Below, one piece after another: positions 36,304-45,364 of a DNA stretch of 64,000 nt (positions are counted from its first letter, which is position 1; each line of letters starts with the position of its first letter). Made by a program: the position numbers and the translations under genes. Source of the DNA: an uncultured Bacteroides sp. (GTDB lineage Bacteria; Bacteroidota; Bacteroidia; Bacteroidales; Bacteroidaceae); assembly GCA_949289345.1 (NCBI GenBank), contig CASENS010000052.1, positions 62,001 through 126,000 of the forward strand, written 5' to 3'. The notes beneath the pieces are model-generated. The model saw only the letters and a list, made by a program, of their open reading frames with translations, searched no databases and was not told the origin of the DNA.

Positions 36304-38193
36304 ATGAAAAGAACACATGTATTCGGATTGCTGATGCTCTTCTGGTTGAGCCTTGGCATCGTTGTAACCGGTTGTGATGACTATGATGACAGTGCATTAC
36401 GGCAAGAAATGGAAGATATTCACGGGGAAATAAGTGATATAAAATCACAGTTGGAAACCCTGCAAGGACAAATCAATTCTGTACAGGCTCTTGTAGATGC
36501 CTTGAATGATGGAAAAGTGGTAACCGGCATAGATGCCCGGCCGGATGGAAAAACTTATATTCTGACTTTTAATGACGGTACCCGAATAGAGGTAGTACGT
36601 GGAGGCAACGAATCGCAAGTTTCCGTAATAGACGTGGATGGAGCTACTTATTGGGCAGTTGTGACCAATGGGGAGGCTGAGTTGATCCTTAATTCCCAAG
36701 GTAATAAAGTCCCTTTCTTTTACGGAGCCGATTATCTGAGCGTGGATGCCGAAGGCTATTGGTTGCTGGAAGGGAAACGTATTACGGATGGTAATGGTGA
36801 TTATGTGAAGTTAGTGAATGATGGCGCCATTTTTACAGATATTATTGTCGAAGAGGAGCGAATCATTTTCGTTTTACCCGATCGAGAAGTGGTCATTCCT
36901 CGTAAAACCGGGACATTCTTGGCTTTTGAAAACGCTGTCACTGTTCCTTATACTTTGCAGGCTGGAAAAGCGACCGTTTTGCCGGTGAGGATTTCCGATG
37001 ATATGCAGTTAGTGGAAATAGCCGCACAGCCCGATGGATGGACAGTGGGACTGGATGTTCAGGGGAAAAATGTCAGTATCACTCCTTCGCTCGGTTCGGA
37101 TGAGGAAGAAATGTACGAAGTGCGTTTGCAAGGCATCGACGAGGAAGGTTTGCTCTATATGGCCGTAGCCCGTATTCATGTCAGCAGCATGGACTTCTCC
37201 GCTTCCGAAGGCGTGTTCATCTTGAATGAAGGCAACATGACGAGTGGGAATGGTTCATTGATTTACATAGATGGAGTAGGAAACATTCTGGATGATGTGT
37301 ATAAGGCGGTAAATGGGACAGAACTGGGTAATACAACACAGGATCTCTGCATAGCCGGTGGAAAGATGTATATAATCGCCCAAAATGGGAATCGGGATGG
37401 AGGAGACGGCATGCTTGTCGTGGCGGATAGCCGGACGTTGGTGCGCACGGCTGCTTATAATGCCGAGTTGACTTCCTTAAGCTGGCCTACTCATGTGGCT
37501 GTATTGGACGAGGAGCACATTTTTATCCGTGACAATGCCGGTATCCACTGTTTCGACAGCCAAACAAATGAATTGACTTTAGTGACGGGCAGCGATGGGG
37601 CGAAAAAAATGACAATGGCCGTTGTAGACGGTAAGATATTCGCCGCACAAGGCTCTAATGTCATCGTATTGGAGAAAGACAGGGACGTGGTAAGTGCAAC
37701 GATTCCCTTCGGGGGAAGTGTCAGCGGTGTCTTGAAAGCGTCCGATGGCAATGTATGGGTAGCAACCACGTCACCGGCACAGATAAGCAAGCTGGATAGT
37801 CAGACATATGACGTGATACGTACCAATGAGGTGACTGCAGGCAGCTTGTCGGCCGGATGGGGAGCTACGCCGGGCATTACAGCCATAGACAATCTGCTCT
37901 ATTACAGTGGGGCTTCCACTAACATCTATCGGCATGATTTCGAGACCGGAGTGTCGGAACTGATGACTGATGCGAAAGATTGGGTGGAAAACGCCAATAT
38001 TGTCTATAACAACATAGCCGTCCATCCGGTAACAGGATGCGTTTATCTGAATACAATCAAAGGATATGGTCTGGATTTTCTGATAAACAACATCAGCATA
38101 TTCAGACCTGAGGGGAACACGCTGGTTTTAGAAAAGAATTATGAGAATCATACACGTTTCCCGGTAGGAATATTCTTCCCCGCCGCTTTTTAA
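36304..38193 (+). CDS. Coiled-coil lipoprotein with BtuG-like propeller (DUF4988 + DUF5074-like)
   Basis: A 629-residue lipoprotein (lipobox VTGC, Cys24); the ATG at 36304 is chosen because it starts the signal peptide, and an upstream GTG at 36262 is not needed. A coiled coil (~32-62, EISDIKSQLETLQGQI) opens a DUF4988-like region, then an Ig-like segment, then from ~300 a propeller whose first blade EGVFILNEGNMTSGNGSLIY mirrors that of BtuG (FFLLNEGNMGSNKAS). It looks like a second corrinoid- or ligand-binding propeller carried on a stalk. Last gene of the operon. Confidence 0.82.
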   Translation: MKRTHVFGLLMLFWLSLGIVVTGCDDYDDSALRQEMEDIHGEISDIKSQLETLQGQINSVQALVDALNDGKVVTGIDARPDGKTYILTFNDGTRIEVVRGGNESQVSVIDVDGATYWAVVTNGEAELILNSQGNKVPFFYGADYLSVDAEGYWLLEGKRITDGNGDYVKLVNDGAIFTDIIVEEERIIFVLPDREVVIPRKTGTFLAFENAVTVPYTLQAGKATVLPVRISDDMQLVEIAAQPDGWTVGLDVQGKNVSITPSLGSDEEEMYEVRLQGIDEEGLLYMAVARIHVSSMDFSASEGVFILNEGNMTSGNGSLIYIDGVGNILDDVYKAVNGTELGNTTQDLCIAGGKMYIIAQNGNRDGGDGMLVVADSRTLVRTAAYNAELTSLSWPTHVAVLDEEHIFIRDNAGIHCFDSQTNELTLVTGSDGAKKMTMAVVDGKIFAAQGSNVIVLEKDRDVVSATIPFGGSVSGVLKASDGNVWVATTSPAQISKLDSQTYDVIRTNEVTAGSLSAGWGATPGITAIDNLLYYSGASTNIYRHDFETGVSELMTDAKDWVENANIVYNNIAVHPVTGCVYLNTIKGYGLDFLINNISIFRPEGNTLVLEKNYENHTRFPVGIFFPAAF

Positions 38194-38304
38194 CGGTGTC
38201 TGAATAATTCGCTTGGATTCATAGCTTTTCAATAGTTTATGAATTTTGGATGCAGGAAGATAGCACGGGTTGACTAAAGATGACGGTGCCGATGATATGA
38301 AAAG

Positions 38305-38331
38305 GAGCGCCCACAGGATTCTTGGACGCTC
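38305..38331. terminator. Bidirectional terminator
   Basis: GAGCG-c-CCA / TGG-a-CGCTC with A- and T-rich flanks lies between the cobalamin operon and the convergent M16 peptidase and can serve both. Confidence 0.65.
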
Positions 38332-38367
38332 TTCTTGTGTTTAGGCTTTAAGAGTAAGACGTTAGAG

Positions 38368-41193
38368 TTATTGTTTGCTTTCCGGCATCATAATCAGCAC
38401 CCGATAGTTGCCTTGCTTCATAACCTCCTGCATGAAAGCGCTGATTTCCTGGGGTGTAATGGATTGGATCAACGCTTCCGCATCGGTGCATACTTCGGTA
38501 GGCAGCAGGGCGTGGCCGGCCATTTCCGAACACCAATAGCTGTTTTTGTGTTCTTGTTCGGCAATGGTTTTCACCATGAATTCTTTTATTTTATTCAATT
38601 CGGTCTCATCGGTGCGCTGAGCCAGTTGGTTGAATTCGTTACGGATAATCTCCAAAGCACGGTCTTTCTTTTCGGGTTTCACTTGAAAGTTTGTCTCATA
38701 AACTAACGGTACATCGGAAAAACGGTTCAGCACGCTTTGTGTGTAGATGCTGTAAACGGCGCCTTCTTTCTCGCGCACTTCACTCAGGAGCTTGGTGCTG
38801 ATGAGTTGGGCGGTCATGGAAGCCAACATACGGTTCTTGAACGAATAGGGCATTTGGGCACTTACCATGACGGCTGCACTTCCTTGAGGCACTTCCATGG
38901 GCTGGAAGAATTCTTTTTGTTCCTCACCCGCACGGATACCCAAGCCGGAGATACGCTTGATTTCCGCTTTGCGTGTCGGGTCGGACGGCAGAGTGGCCAA
39001 ATATTGCTCGGCCAAAGTTCTCAGTTCCTGTTCATCGATGTTTCCACTAAAAGCGAAGGTGAAGTCTGCCGCATTGGCCAGTTGTTCACGGACGATACGC
39101 AGGATGTTCTCACGGCTGGCCTGTTCGATGTCTTTTGCTTCGGGTATATAGTTGCGGGGCGATGCGTACAGGTATTCCTGCAACTTCTTTTGGAAGATGA
39201 ATTGCGGGTTGAGTCCTTGGTTTTGCAAGATGCCTTTATACAGGTTCTGTTGTGCCGTGAATTCATCGGCAGTGATGTTCAGCGCGGTGAAGTTCATATA
39301 GATTAGCTCCATCAAGGTCTTCAGGTCCTTGGGCGTGGCATTGCCCGAAAGGTTACGGGTATAGTCGCTCAGTTCGATGTTCACCGACACTTGTTTGCCT
39401 GCCAGCGCTTTGTTCAAGTCCGCATAGGTGAAGTTTCCCACACCGTGTTGCATCAGGACAAGTGGCATGAAAGTAAGGTCCTTCGTATATTCGTCGCCAT
39501 AGACGGATGTGCCGCCTTTGGCTGAGGCTTGGAAGGTGATTTCATCCGCCTTGAAGTCTGTTTTCTTCCAGATGACTTTTACGCCGTTCGATAAGGTCCA
39601 TTCTTTGGCTCCGAACTCCGGGCGGTCGGCTTCTTTCACTACTTTTCCGGCTTGTGGCAATTGGCTGATGAGCGGTTCGTCCTTTACATTGTCCACGTAG
39701 GGAGCGATGTCTTCGGCCGATACTTGCTTCAACATTTGTCCCAATTCATCGGCGGTTGGTACGGAGATGCCTTCACGCTCGGGCATCATGGCCACGATGG
39801 CGATGTTGTTGTCCGAGACAAGTTGTGCATAAAGTTGGTTGATGGCTTCTACGGGTATTTGGTTGGCCAACACGTTCATCAGTTGGTATTCGGTCTCGAT
39901 GCCCGGTATGGGAGTTTTATCGAGGAAACCTCTCACGTACGATTCGGCCAGTTTCTTGTTTTCTTGCTGGTTGCGGTTGTTGTAAGCCTTCTCCAATTGA
40001 GAGAGGTATTCACTCCGGCAGCGGGCGTATTCAGTGGCGGTGAATCCGCCTCGTTTGGCGCGTAAGGCTTCACGATAGATGGCTCCCAAGGCCTCGGATA
40101 CGTTATCATTCTTGGGCAAGGCGAAGTAGATGACCGACTTTTTCGTGCTGGCCACAAGGAAGTTGCCGTGCTGTGTGCCGGCTACGCCAAACTTTGCTTC
40201 GGGCTTTTGGCTTAGTTCATGCAGCCTTTGCGAAACCATCATGTCCGCCATGTTCAGCATATATTCAGTGGTGAGGTAGGCCATGCTTCCACGCAGCGAG
40301 TCGGGTAGGGCATCATACTTGAACATCAGTTGCACCACGGAGTTGGGTTGTTCCTTGTCCGTGCCGATGGCAATAATAGGCTCTTGATTGTCGGCTACCG
40401 GATAGTAGACACGCTCCGCCGGCTGAACCGGTTTCTCGATGGATGCGAACAATTCTTTGATTTTTGCTTCGATACGGTCCACATCTATGTCACCTACTAC
40501 GATGATGCCTTGCAGGTCCGGGCGATACCATTTCTCGTAATAATCGCGCAGAGCCTGGTGCGGGAAATTGTCCACCACTGACATGATGCCGATGGGCAGA
40601 CGGTGTCCGTAGCGGCTGTCGGGGTAGAGCGTCGGGAGAATCTTTTCCATGATACGTTGATTGGGCGGTGTCTGGCTTCTCCATTCTTCGTGAATGACAG
40701 AGCGTTCTTCATCGATGGCTTTCGGTTCCAGAAGCAATCCGTCCGCCCAGTCACGCAAAATCAGCAGGCAAGTGTCTTGTACGCCGATGCGTTCGGTAGG
40801 TACGCTGGAGATGCGGTACACTGTTTCGTCAATGCTGGTGTAGGCGTTCAGGTTTTGTCCGAACTTCACGCCTACTGATTCCAACCAGGGAATTAGGGTG
40901 TTGCCCGGAAAATGTTCCGTCCCGTTGAAGCACATGTGCTCCAGGAAGTGTGCCAATCCGCGCTGGTTGTCTTCCTCTAAGATACATCCCACCTTTTGGG
41001 CGATGTAGAAGTCTACCTGGTTCTTGGGAAACTCGTTGTGGCGGATGTAGTACGTCAGTCCGTTGTCCAACGTTCCAATTTTCACTTCCTTATCCGTGGG
41101 TACGGGCGGAATTTGTTGTTGCGCTTTCAGGCCTGCGGGCAGGCATAGGCATCCCGCTATTGCGAGGAATGCCCATTTCAGAATTCGTTTCAT
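38368..41193 (-). CDS. Large M16 family zinc metallopeptidase (PqqL-like), exported
   Basis: A 941-residue two-repeat M16 enzyme with a signal peptide ending LKAQ (~25). The active half has HFLEH (His82, Glu85, His86) and the downstream ERSVIHEEWRSQ Glu region; the second half lacks a zinc motif, as usual. It is periplasmic and probably degrades peptides. It lies after the small DUF3836 gene on the same strand with an 81-bp gap, so it may share that promoter. Confidence 0.93.
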   Translation of the reverse strand: MKRILKWAFLAIAGCLCLPAGLKAQQQIPPVPTDKEVKIGTLDNGLTYYIRHNEFPKNQVDFYIAQKVGCILEEDNQRGLAHFLEHMCFNGTEHFPGNTLIPWLESVGVKFGQNLNAYTSIDETVYRISSVPTERIGVQDTCLLILRDWADGLLLEPKAIDEERSVIHEEWRSQTPPNQRIMEKILPTLYPDSRYGHRLPIGIMSVVDNFPHQALRDYYEKWYRPDLQGIIVVGDIDVDRIEAKIKELFASIEKPVQPAERVYYPVADNQEPIIAIGTDKEQPNSVVQLMFKYDALPDSLRGSMAYLTTEYMLNMADMMVSQRLHELSQKPEAKFGVAGTQHGNFLVASTKKSVIYFALPKNDNVSEALGAIYREALRAKRGGFTATEYARCRSEYLSQLEKAYNNRNQQENKKLAESYVRGFLDKTPIPGIETEYQLMNVLANQIPVEAINQLYAQLVSDNNIAIVAMMPEREGISVPTADELGQMLKQVSAEDIAPYVDNVKDEPLISQLPQAGKVVKEADRPEFGAKEWTLSNGVKVIWKKTDFKADEITFQASAKGGTSVYGDEYTKDLTFMPLVLMQHGVGNFTYADLNKALAGKQVSVNIELSDYTRNLSGNATPKDLKTLMELIYMNFTALNITADEFTAQQNLYKGILQNQGLNPQFIFQKKLQEYLYASPRNYIPEAKDIEQASRENILRIVREQLANAADFTFAFSGNIDEQELRTLAEQYLATLPSDPTRKAEIKRISGLGIRAGEEQKEFFQPMEVPQGSAAVMVSAQMPYSFKNRMLASMTAQLISTKLLSEVREKEGAVYSIYTQSVLNRFSDVPLVYETNFQVKPEKKDRALEIIRNEFNQLAQRTDETELNKIKEFMVKTIAEQEHKNSYWCSEMAGHALLPTEVCTDAEALIQSITPQEISAFMQEVMKQGNYRVLIMMPESKQ

Positions 41194-41274
41194 TGTTTTT
41201 TCTGCTTATCGTTAATGTTTATTTAGAATATTCGCTTGCAAAGGTCTCTTTTTTTTACATCCGCAAGTCTATGC

Positions 41275-41544
41275 TTATTTTTCCGTATTGAAACGTTCTG
41301 TTTCTTTCAAGATATACCGTTGGTCAGCCTCATTCCATACATACGTCTTCTTATCCGTCACCTGTCCTTGCGCGTTGTAGGTGAAGTCCATTTTCAGGAG
41401 CCGTTTCAGATACTTGCCTTCGTTGAGGGTGTAGACTTCTTTGTGGGAAAGGCGGTCGCCGTCCATGGTTACGTTATACACGAGGTTGTCAGAAGATACG
41501 CCTGCGGCTGAAATAAGAGCAGCCATTACTACATTTGCAATCAT
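41275..41544 (-). CDS. DUF3836-like small exported protein
   Basis: An 89-residue protein with a short hydrophobic leader (MIANVVMAALISAAGVSS) and a body of repeated YxLNEGKYLKRL / YNAQGQVTDKKTYVWN strands, the pattern of DUF3836, a small secreted family of Bacteroides of unknown role. The ATG lies about 45 nt from the predicted transcription start. The leader is shorter than usual, but no longer in-frame start exists. Its promoter carries the triple 11-bp box also seen at TraB/GumN. Confidence 0.75.
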   Translation of the reverse strand: MIANVVMAALISAAGVSSDNLVYNVTMDGDRLSHKEVYTLNEGKYLKRLLKMDFTYNAQGQVTDKKTYVWNEADQRYILKETERFNTEK

Positions 41545-41594
41545 AATCGTTACGTTTTTATTTTTGGTTATACATTTCCTTTGTTTGGATGTCG

Positions 41595-41652
41595 CAAAGG
41601 TAGGGCATGCCGGTGAGGCTTTAAGTTAACGCCATGTTATCATTAGGTTAAC
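41595..41652 (-). promoter_or_regulatory. Promoter with triple 11-bp operator, DUF3836
   Basis: On the minus strand, a -7 box TACCTTTG (41595-41602) is preceded after exactly 17 bp by three tandem 11-bp units (41620-41630, 41631-41641, 41642-41652). The outer ones are GTTAACTTAAA and GTTAACCTAAT, the middle one GATAACATGGC. Layout and spacing equal those at 29569-29626, and even the spacer is similar (CACCGG in both). Confidence 0.7.
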
Positions 41653-42169
41653 GTGAAAACCCATCATGCATCATGAACCAGAAATTGAACGGAGAGTTTT
41701 TCCAGCAAGAAGACACATCGCCTTGCCGGATGTATGGAAATCTATGTTTTGTCAAAACGTTTCTACTTGCCGGAGAAAAGCTGAGCCATCATCGAAAAAA
41801 CACTTAAGTGTTTCGGGTAGTAACAGTTAAGTGTTTGCCCCCTAAACGCTTAACTAATTTGGAAGAAACACTTAAGTATTTCAGAGCATATAGTTAAGTG
41901 CTTCTGTAGGGCATAAATAACTAAAAATCAGTCATATAAGAAGGCCAAGACGGTTTACGGTAAGATTTGATGGTTCATTTTATACATTTATTTGCGTTTC
42001 AATCACTGAGAAGTTATAGAACACTAACATTGATTGTCAAGATAAATCTCAAATCCGCGGCCGGATGATAGCAGTCTGTAATGGTGGTATACCATATTCA
42101 TATATTTAGCTGCAGACAGGCGTGTCTTAACAAATCTTTTGATTGCATCGCCATGTTTGTACTGACGAG
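41653..42169. other. Intergenic region with repeat cluster
   Basis: 517 bp without a gene. It holds the AGTTAAGTGTTT cluster (41799-41905); I recognise nothing else. Confidence 0.6.
41799..41905. repeat. AGTTAAGTGTTT / AAACACTTAAGT cluster
   Basis: Five units in about 107 bp in both orientations: AACACTTAAGTGTT (a perfect palindrome, from 41799), AGTTAAGTGTTT (near 41825), AAACGCTTAACT (near 41843), AAACACTTAAGTATTT (near 41866) and AGTTAAGTGCTT (near 41892). Confidence 0.78.
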
Positions 42170-42200
42170 TTGTGGATACGGATTTTTAATTGTAAATTTG
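42170..42200 (+). promoter_or_regulatory. Promoter of the 54-codon lipoprotein ORF
   Basis: TTG (42170-42172), a 20-bp spacer and TAAATTTG (42193-42200), 33 bp before the ATG. Confidence 0.6.
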
Positions 42201-42233
42201 CAGGCATAACACAATGCATTCATTCTAAATCTG

Positions 42234-42398
42234 ATGAGAAAATTCTTTTTACAGGCGTGCCTGTGTGGAAGCACCGCCTTGGCATTGGCGGCTTGCGGCC
42301 AACAAACAAAGCAAGCGGAAACAGTTGCTACTGCCGACTATGCTGTATTTGTACCCGCCGGTAAATGGCACAATCTGGTTGGACATGCGCATGAGTAA
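42234..42398 (+). CDS. 54-residue lipoprotein, possibly a cupin remnant
   Basis: A short ORF with a complete lipoprotein signal (MRKFFLQACLCG... lipobox LAAC, Cys21) joined to a 33-residue tail containing AVFVPAGKWHNLVG. That tail resembles the second conserved motif of small cupin proteins (VPAGxWHN), without the first motif. It has its own good promoter. Either an internal deletion of a cupin lipoprotein gene or a genuine small lipoprotein. It stops 86 bp before the response regulator and may be co-transcribed with it. Confidence 0.6.
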   Translation: MRKFFLQACLCGSTALALAACGQQTKQAETVATADYAVFVPAGKWHNLVGHAHE

Positions 42399-42484
42399 AA
42401 AGGATTGAAGGAATAGGACACAGAGGTGCGAAGATACAGAGGAACAATCTTTGTGCATCAAAGGAAATAATAATCTATACAACT

Positions 42485-43183
42485 ATGGATATCAAACTTT
42501 TGTTAGTGGAAGATGACCCTAACTTGGCATATATCATACGCTCCGGCCTGGAAGACATGGTGGGAGGTTACGAAGTGACAACCGCCTCCAATGGTGCCGA
42601 AGGACTGAAGGCTTGGGAAGCAAACAAACCGGATGTCATCGTAAGCGACATCGACATGCCCGTGATGGATGGCTTTGAGATGGTGCGCCGCATTCGCGAG
42701 ACGGATGGCTATACACCTATTCTCTTCACGTCCGCCTTGACTTCGCCCAAGGACGTAAAGCGGGGATATGAGTTAGGAATCAATAACTATATCAAGAAAC
42801 CTTTCGCCCCAGATGAACTGGACGCGCACATCCACGCCATTATGAAAATGAATACGGGTGGAAGATTACGTTCGGAAACGTTGCATAAGTTGGGCTGTTA
42901 TACGTTCGATGCCGCACGTGCCACCTTGCGCAATGACCACACGGAGAAAGAACGTCCGATTACCGTACGTGAAAACCAGTTGCTGGAGCTATTGGTAAAG
43001 AACAAGAACGAAGTGGTACGTCGTGAAGCCATCCTCAGCCGTTTTTGGAATACGGAAGATGATTACTTCGCTTCGCGCAGCCTGGATGTATTCATCACCA
43101 AGCTGCGCAAGATGCTGGAGGATGACCCTTCTCTCTCTTTGAAGACCGTGCGTGGCGTAGGAGTCATGCTGGAGGTGAAGTAA
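42485..43183 (+). CDS. OmpR-family response regulator, orphan
   Basis: A 232-residue regulator. The receiver domain has the acidic pair Asp10/Asp11, phospho-acceptor Asp55 in VSDIDMP, and Lys in YIKKPFAPDE; the C-terminal winged helix (~135-230) has RENQLLELLVKNKNEVVRREAIL and SRSLDVFITKLRKML. No histidine kinase is adjacent. Proteins of this class bind tandem 11-bp direct repeats, as found at 29594 and 41620 in this window, but a link is only a guess. Its stop codon abuts that of the convergent SulP gene with no gap. Confidence 0.92.
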   Translation: MDIKLLLVEDDPNLAYIIRSGLEDMVGGYEVTTASNGAEGLKAWEANKPDVIVSDIDMPVMDGFEMVRRIRETDGYTPILFTSALTSPKDVKRGYELGINNYIKKPFAPDELDAHIHAIMKMNTGGRLRSETLHKLGCYTFDAARATLRNDHTEKERPITVRENQLLELLVKNKNEVVRREAILSRFWNTEDDYFASRSLDVFITKLRKMLEDDPSLSLKTVRGVGVMLEVK

Positions 43184-44860
43184 TCAGATTAACTGCTTGG
43201 CCCGCTCCAGCGCGACATTGATGTTAGGGCAGATGTTTGCCTCGCCCAAAAGTTCGTAGAAGCCCGACCTTTCCAGAACTTTGTGCACCTTTTCGTTTAC
43301 ACCGGAAAGCACGATGGTTATCTTCTCCTTTTGCGACATGCGACACAGGTTCTCCAAGTTGTGTATGCCCGTAGAGTCAATGAACGGCACACGGCGCATA
43401 CGCACGATACGCACTTTAGGCCGGTCGCCCAACATGGCCATGACGTCTTCGAACTTCGTGGCGATGCCGAAGAAGTAAGGCCCGTTGATTTCATATACTT
43501 CCACGCCCTTTGGAATCACCAAATGTTCCTCGTGCGTGTCAAAATCTGATTCCTTATTGGGGTCAATCTCATTTTTAATGACCGATATTTCGGTAGTCTC
43601 CATCACACGTCGCATGAAGAGCACGCAGGCAATGACCAAGCCCCATTCGATGGCTACAGTCAGGTCGAAGATTACGGTCAGGAAGAATGTGATGAGCAAC
43701 ACCGTTACATCTGACTTCGGATTTTTCATCAGTGCCTTGAACGTGCGCCAGCCGCTCATGTTATAGGACACGATGACCAGCACACCCGCCAGGCAAGCCA
43801 TTGGGATGTATTGCGCCAAAGGCATGAGGAATAGCAGGATAAGGAGCAATACGACTGCATGCACAATGCCCGCCACGGGCGATTTGCCGCCATTATTAAT
43901 ATTGGTCATGGTGCGGGCTATGGCACCCGTGGCAGGAATGCCGCCAAAGAGTGGTGTGATGATGTTGGCAGCGCCTTGGGCTATCAGCTCCGTATTGGAG
44001 TCGTGCTTGTCGCTTATCACACCATCGGCTACCGTGGCCGATAGCAAAGATTCGATAGCGCCTAATACCGCAATGGTGATGGCTACCGGGAAAAGATTCT
44101 TTACGGCTTCCCAATCAAGGGCAGGGATGGCTGCATCGGGCAGTTCGGCACGGATGCTGAAACGGTCGCCAATGGTGTCGATACACGTGATGCCACCATA
44201 AGTCTCCATCAAGTAAACAGCCACGGTCACCAATACGATGGCTACCAACGAGCCGGGAACCTTTTTGAAAAAACGGGGTGTCAAAGCAATAATGGCAATG
44301 CTGACCAAAGCCGTGGCGGCATTCCACCAGTTCACAGTGTCGAAATGCCTGAAGTAAAGCATCCATTTGCCGACAAAGTCGCCCGGTACTTTTTCTCCTC
44401 CGAATTGCAGGCCGAACACATCGGCTATTTGTGTGGTGAAAATCGTTACCGCAATACCACTTGTAAAGCCTACAATGATAGGATAAGGAATAAACTTGAT
44501 GACCGCTCCTAACTTGAACACACCCAATAAAACCAGGATGACACCTGCCAACAACGTGGCCACAATCAATCCCGCTTCACCGTATTGCTGGATGATGCCG
44601 TAAATAATAACGATAAACGCTCCCGTAGGACCGCCTATCTGCACCTTGCTTCCTCCCAACAGGGAGATTAAGAAGCCTGCGATAATGGCGGTGATAATAC
44701 CTTTTTCAGGCGATACGCCCGAAGCAATGCCGAAGGCAATGGCCAACGGAAGGGCTACAATGCCCACAATGACACCGGCCATGAGGTCGGCCGTAAACAT
44801 GTCTTTTGAATAGTTCTTCAAGGTCGAATATAGCTTCGGCCTAAACTCAAACGCTTTCAT
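43184..44860 (-). CDS. SulP family anion transporter with STAS domain
   Basis: A 558-residue inner-membrane transporter of the SLC26/SulP type (sulfate, bicarbonate or other anions, often with Na+ or H+). The SulP signature is in ALPLAIAFGIASGVSPEKG (37-55) with GGPTGAFIVIIYG; about 12-14 membrane helices follow. The cytoplasmic STAS domain (~445-555; VRMRRVPFIDSTGIHNLENL) lacks nothing obvious. The substrate cannot be told. A -7 box on the minus strand (TATTTTTG, 44912-44919) lies upstream. Confidence 0.92.
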   Translation of the reverse strand: MKAFEFRPKLYSTLKNYSKDMFTADLMAGVIVGIVALPLAIAFGIASGVSPEKGIITAIIAGFLISLLGGSKVQIGGPTGAFIVIIYGIIQQYGEAGLIVATLLAGVILVLLGVFKLGAVIKFIPYPIIVGFTSGIAVTIFTTQIADVFGLQFGGEKVPGDFVGKWMLYFRHFDTVNWWNAATALVSIAIIALTPRFFKKVPGSLVAIVLVTVAVYLMETYGGITCIDTIGDRFSIRAELPDAAIPALDWEAVKNLFPVAITIAVLGAIESLLSATVADGVISDKHDSNTELIAQGAANIITPLFGGIPATGAIARTMTNINNGGKSPVAGIVHAVVLLLILLFLMPLAQYIPMACLAGVLVIVSYNMSGWRTFKALMKNPKSDVTVLLITFFLTVIFDLTVAIEWGLVIACVLFMRRVMETTEISVIKNEIDPNKESDFDTHEEHLVIPKGVEVYEINGPYFFGIATKFEDVMAMLGDRPKVRIVRMRRVPFIDSTGIHNLENLCRMSQKEKITIVLSGVNEKVHKVLERSGFYELLGEANICPNINVALERAKQLI

Positions 44861-44941
44861 TTTCTGTTAGTTACCTATTGATATGTTTGTTGTCCTTTGA
44901 AAAAGAAAGCGCAAAAATAGGTAAAATTAGGCAAACAGATG

Positions 44942-45244
44942 CTATTCCCCGGTAATTTTAATAAAAGCACTGTCAGTTCTTTGTCTATAAGTAATGGTCT
45001 GCTGGCGGGTTGAGTCATTGGGAATGCTTGTCACATCTCCTTGAGTGGTAAAATAGACATAACTGCCCGACCACATATCGTAAAAACGATACACACGGCA
45101 ACCGTCATGTTCAAAAAGATAGCTGACAGTATAATCAGCGTTGTTGTGTGCCTTGTTCACCGATATCGAACGTGGGCCGATACATGCGGAAAGAACAAAC
45201 GGCATCAATAAAAGAACCGGAAGAGAATGAAATGTTTTTTTCAT
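44942..45244 (-). CDS. Small lipoprotein (DUF4884-like)
   Basis: A 100-residue lipoprotein. The start is set at the ATG at 45244 (MKKTFHSLPVLLLMPF, lipobox LSAC) because an ATG eight codons upstream would lie at the predicted -7 box itself (TATATTTG, minus strand, 45266-45273). The body YTVSYLFEHDGCRVYRFYDMWSGSYVYFT resembles DUF4884, of unknown function. Confidence 0.7.
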   Translation of the reverse strand: MKKTFHSLPVLLLMPFVLSACIGPRSISVNKAHNNADYTVSYLFEHDGCRVYRFYDMWSGSYVYFTTQGDVTSIPNDSTRQQTITYRQRTDSAFIKITGE

Positions 45245-45282
45245 GACTATCTTGTTTTTATAATTCAAATATAGGAGTTTTC

Positions 45283-45314
45283 TTTGCTTTATGAAAGTTA
45301 TTTCATTATCTTTG
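45283..45314 (+). promoter_or_regulatory. Promoter of rubrerythrin
   Basis: TTTG (45283-45286), a 20-bp spacer and TATCTTTG (45307-45314), 50 bp before the ATG. One of the clearest -33/-7 pairs in the window. Confidence 0.75.
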
Positions 45315-45364
45315 TATGATAAAAAAAACTATTACGGATTATTAACTCTAAAAAGCGATTGATT

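Noticed and set aside
42485-43183. Calling the response regulator RprY
   Set aside because: No RprX-type kinase is adjacent and the N-terminal sequence does not match what I recall of RprY; left unnamed.
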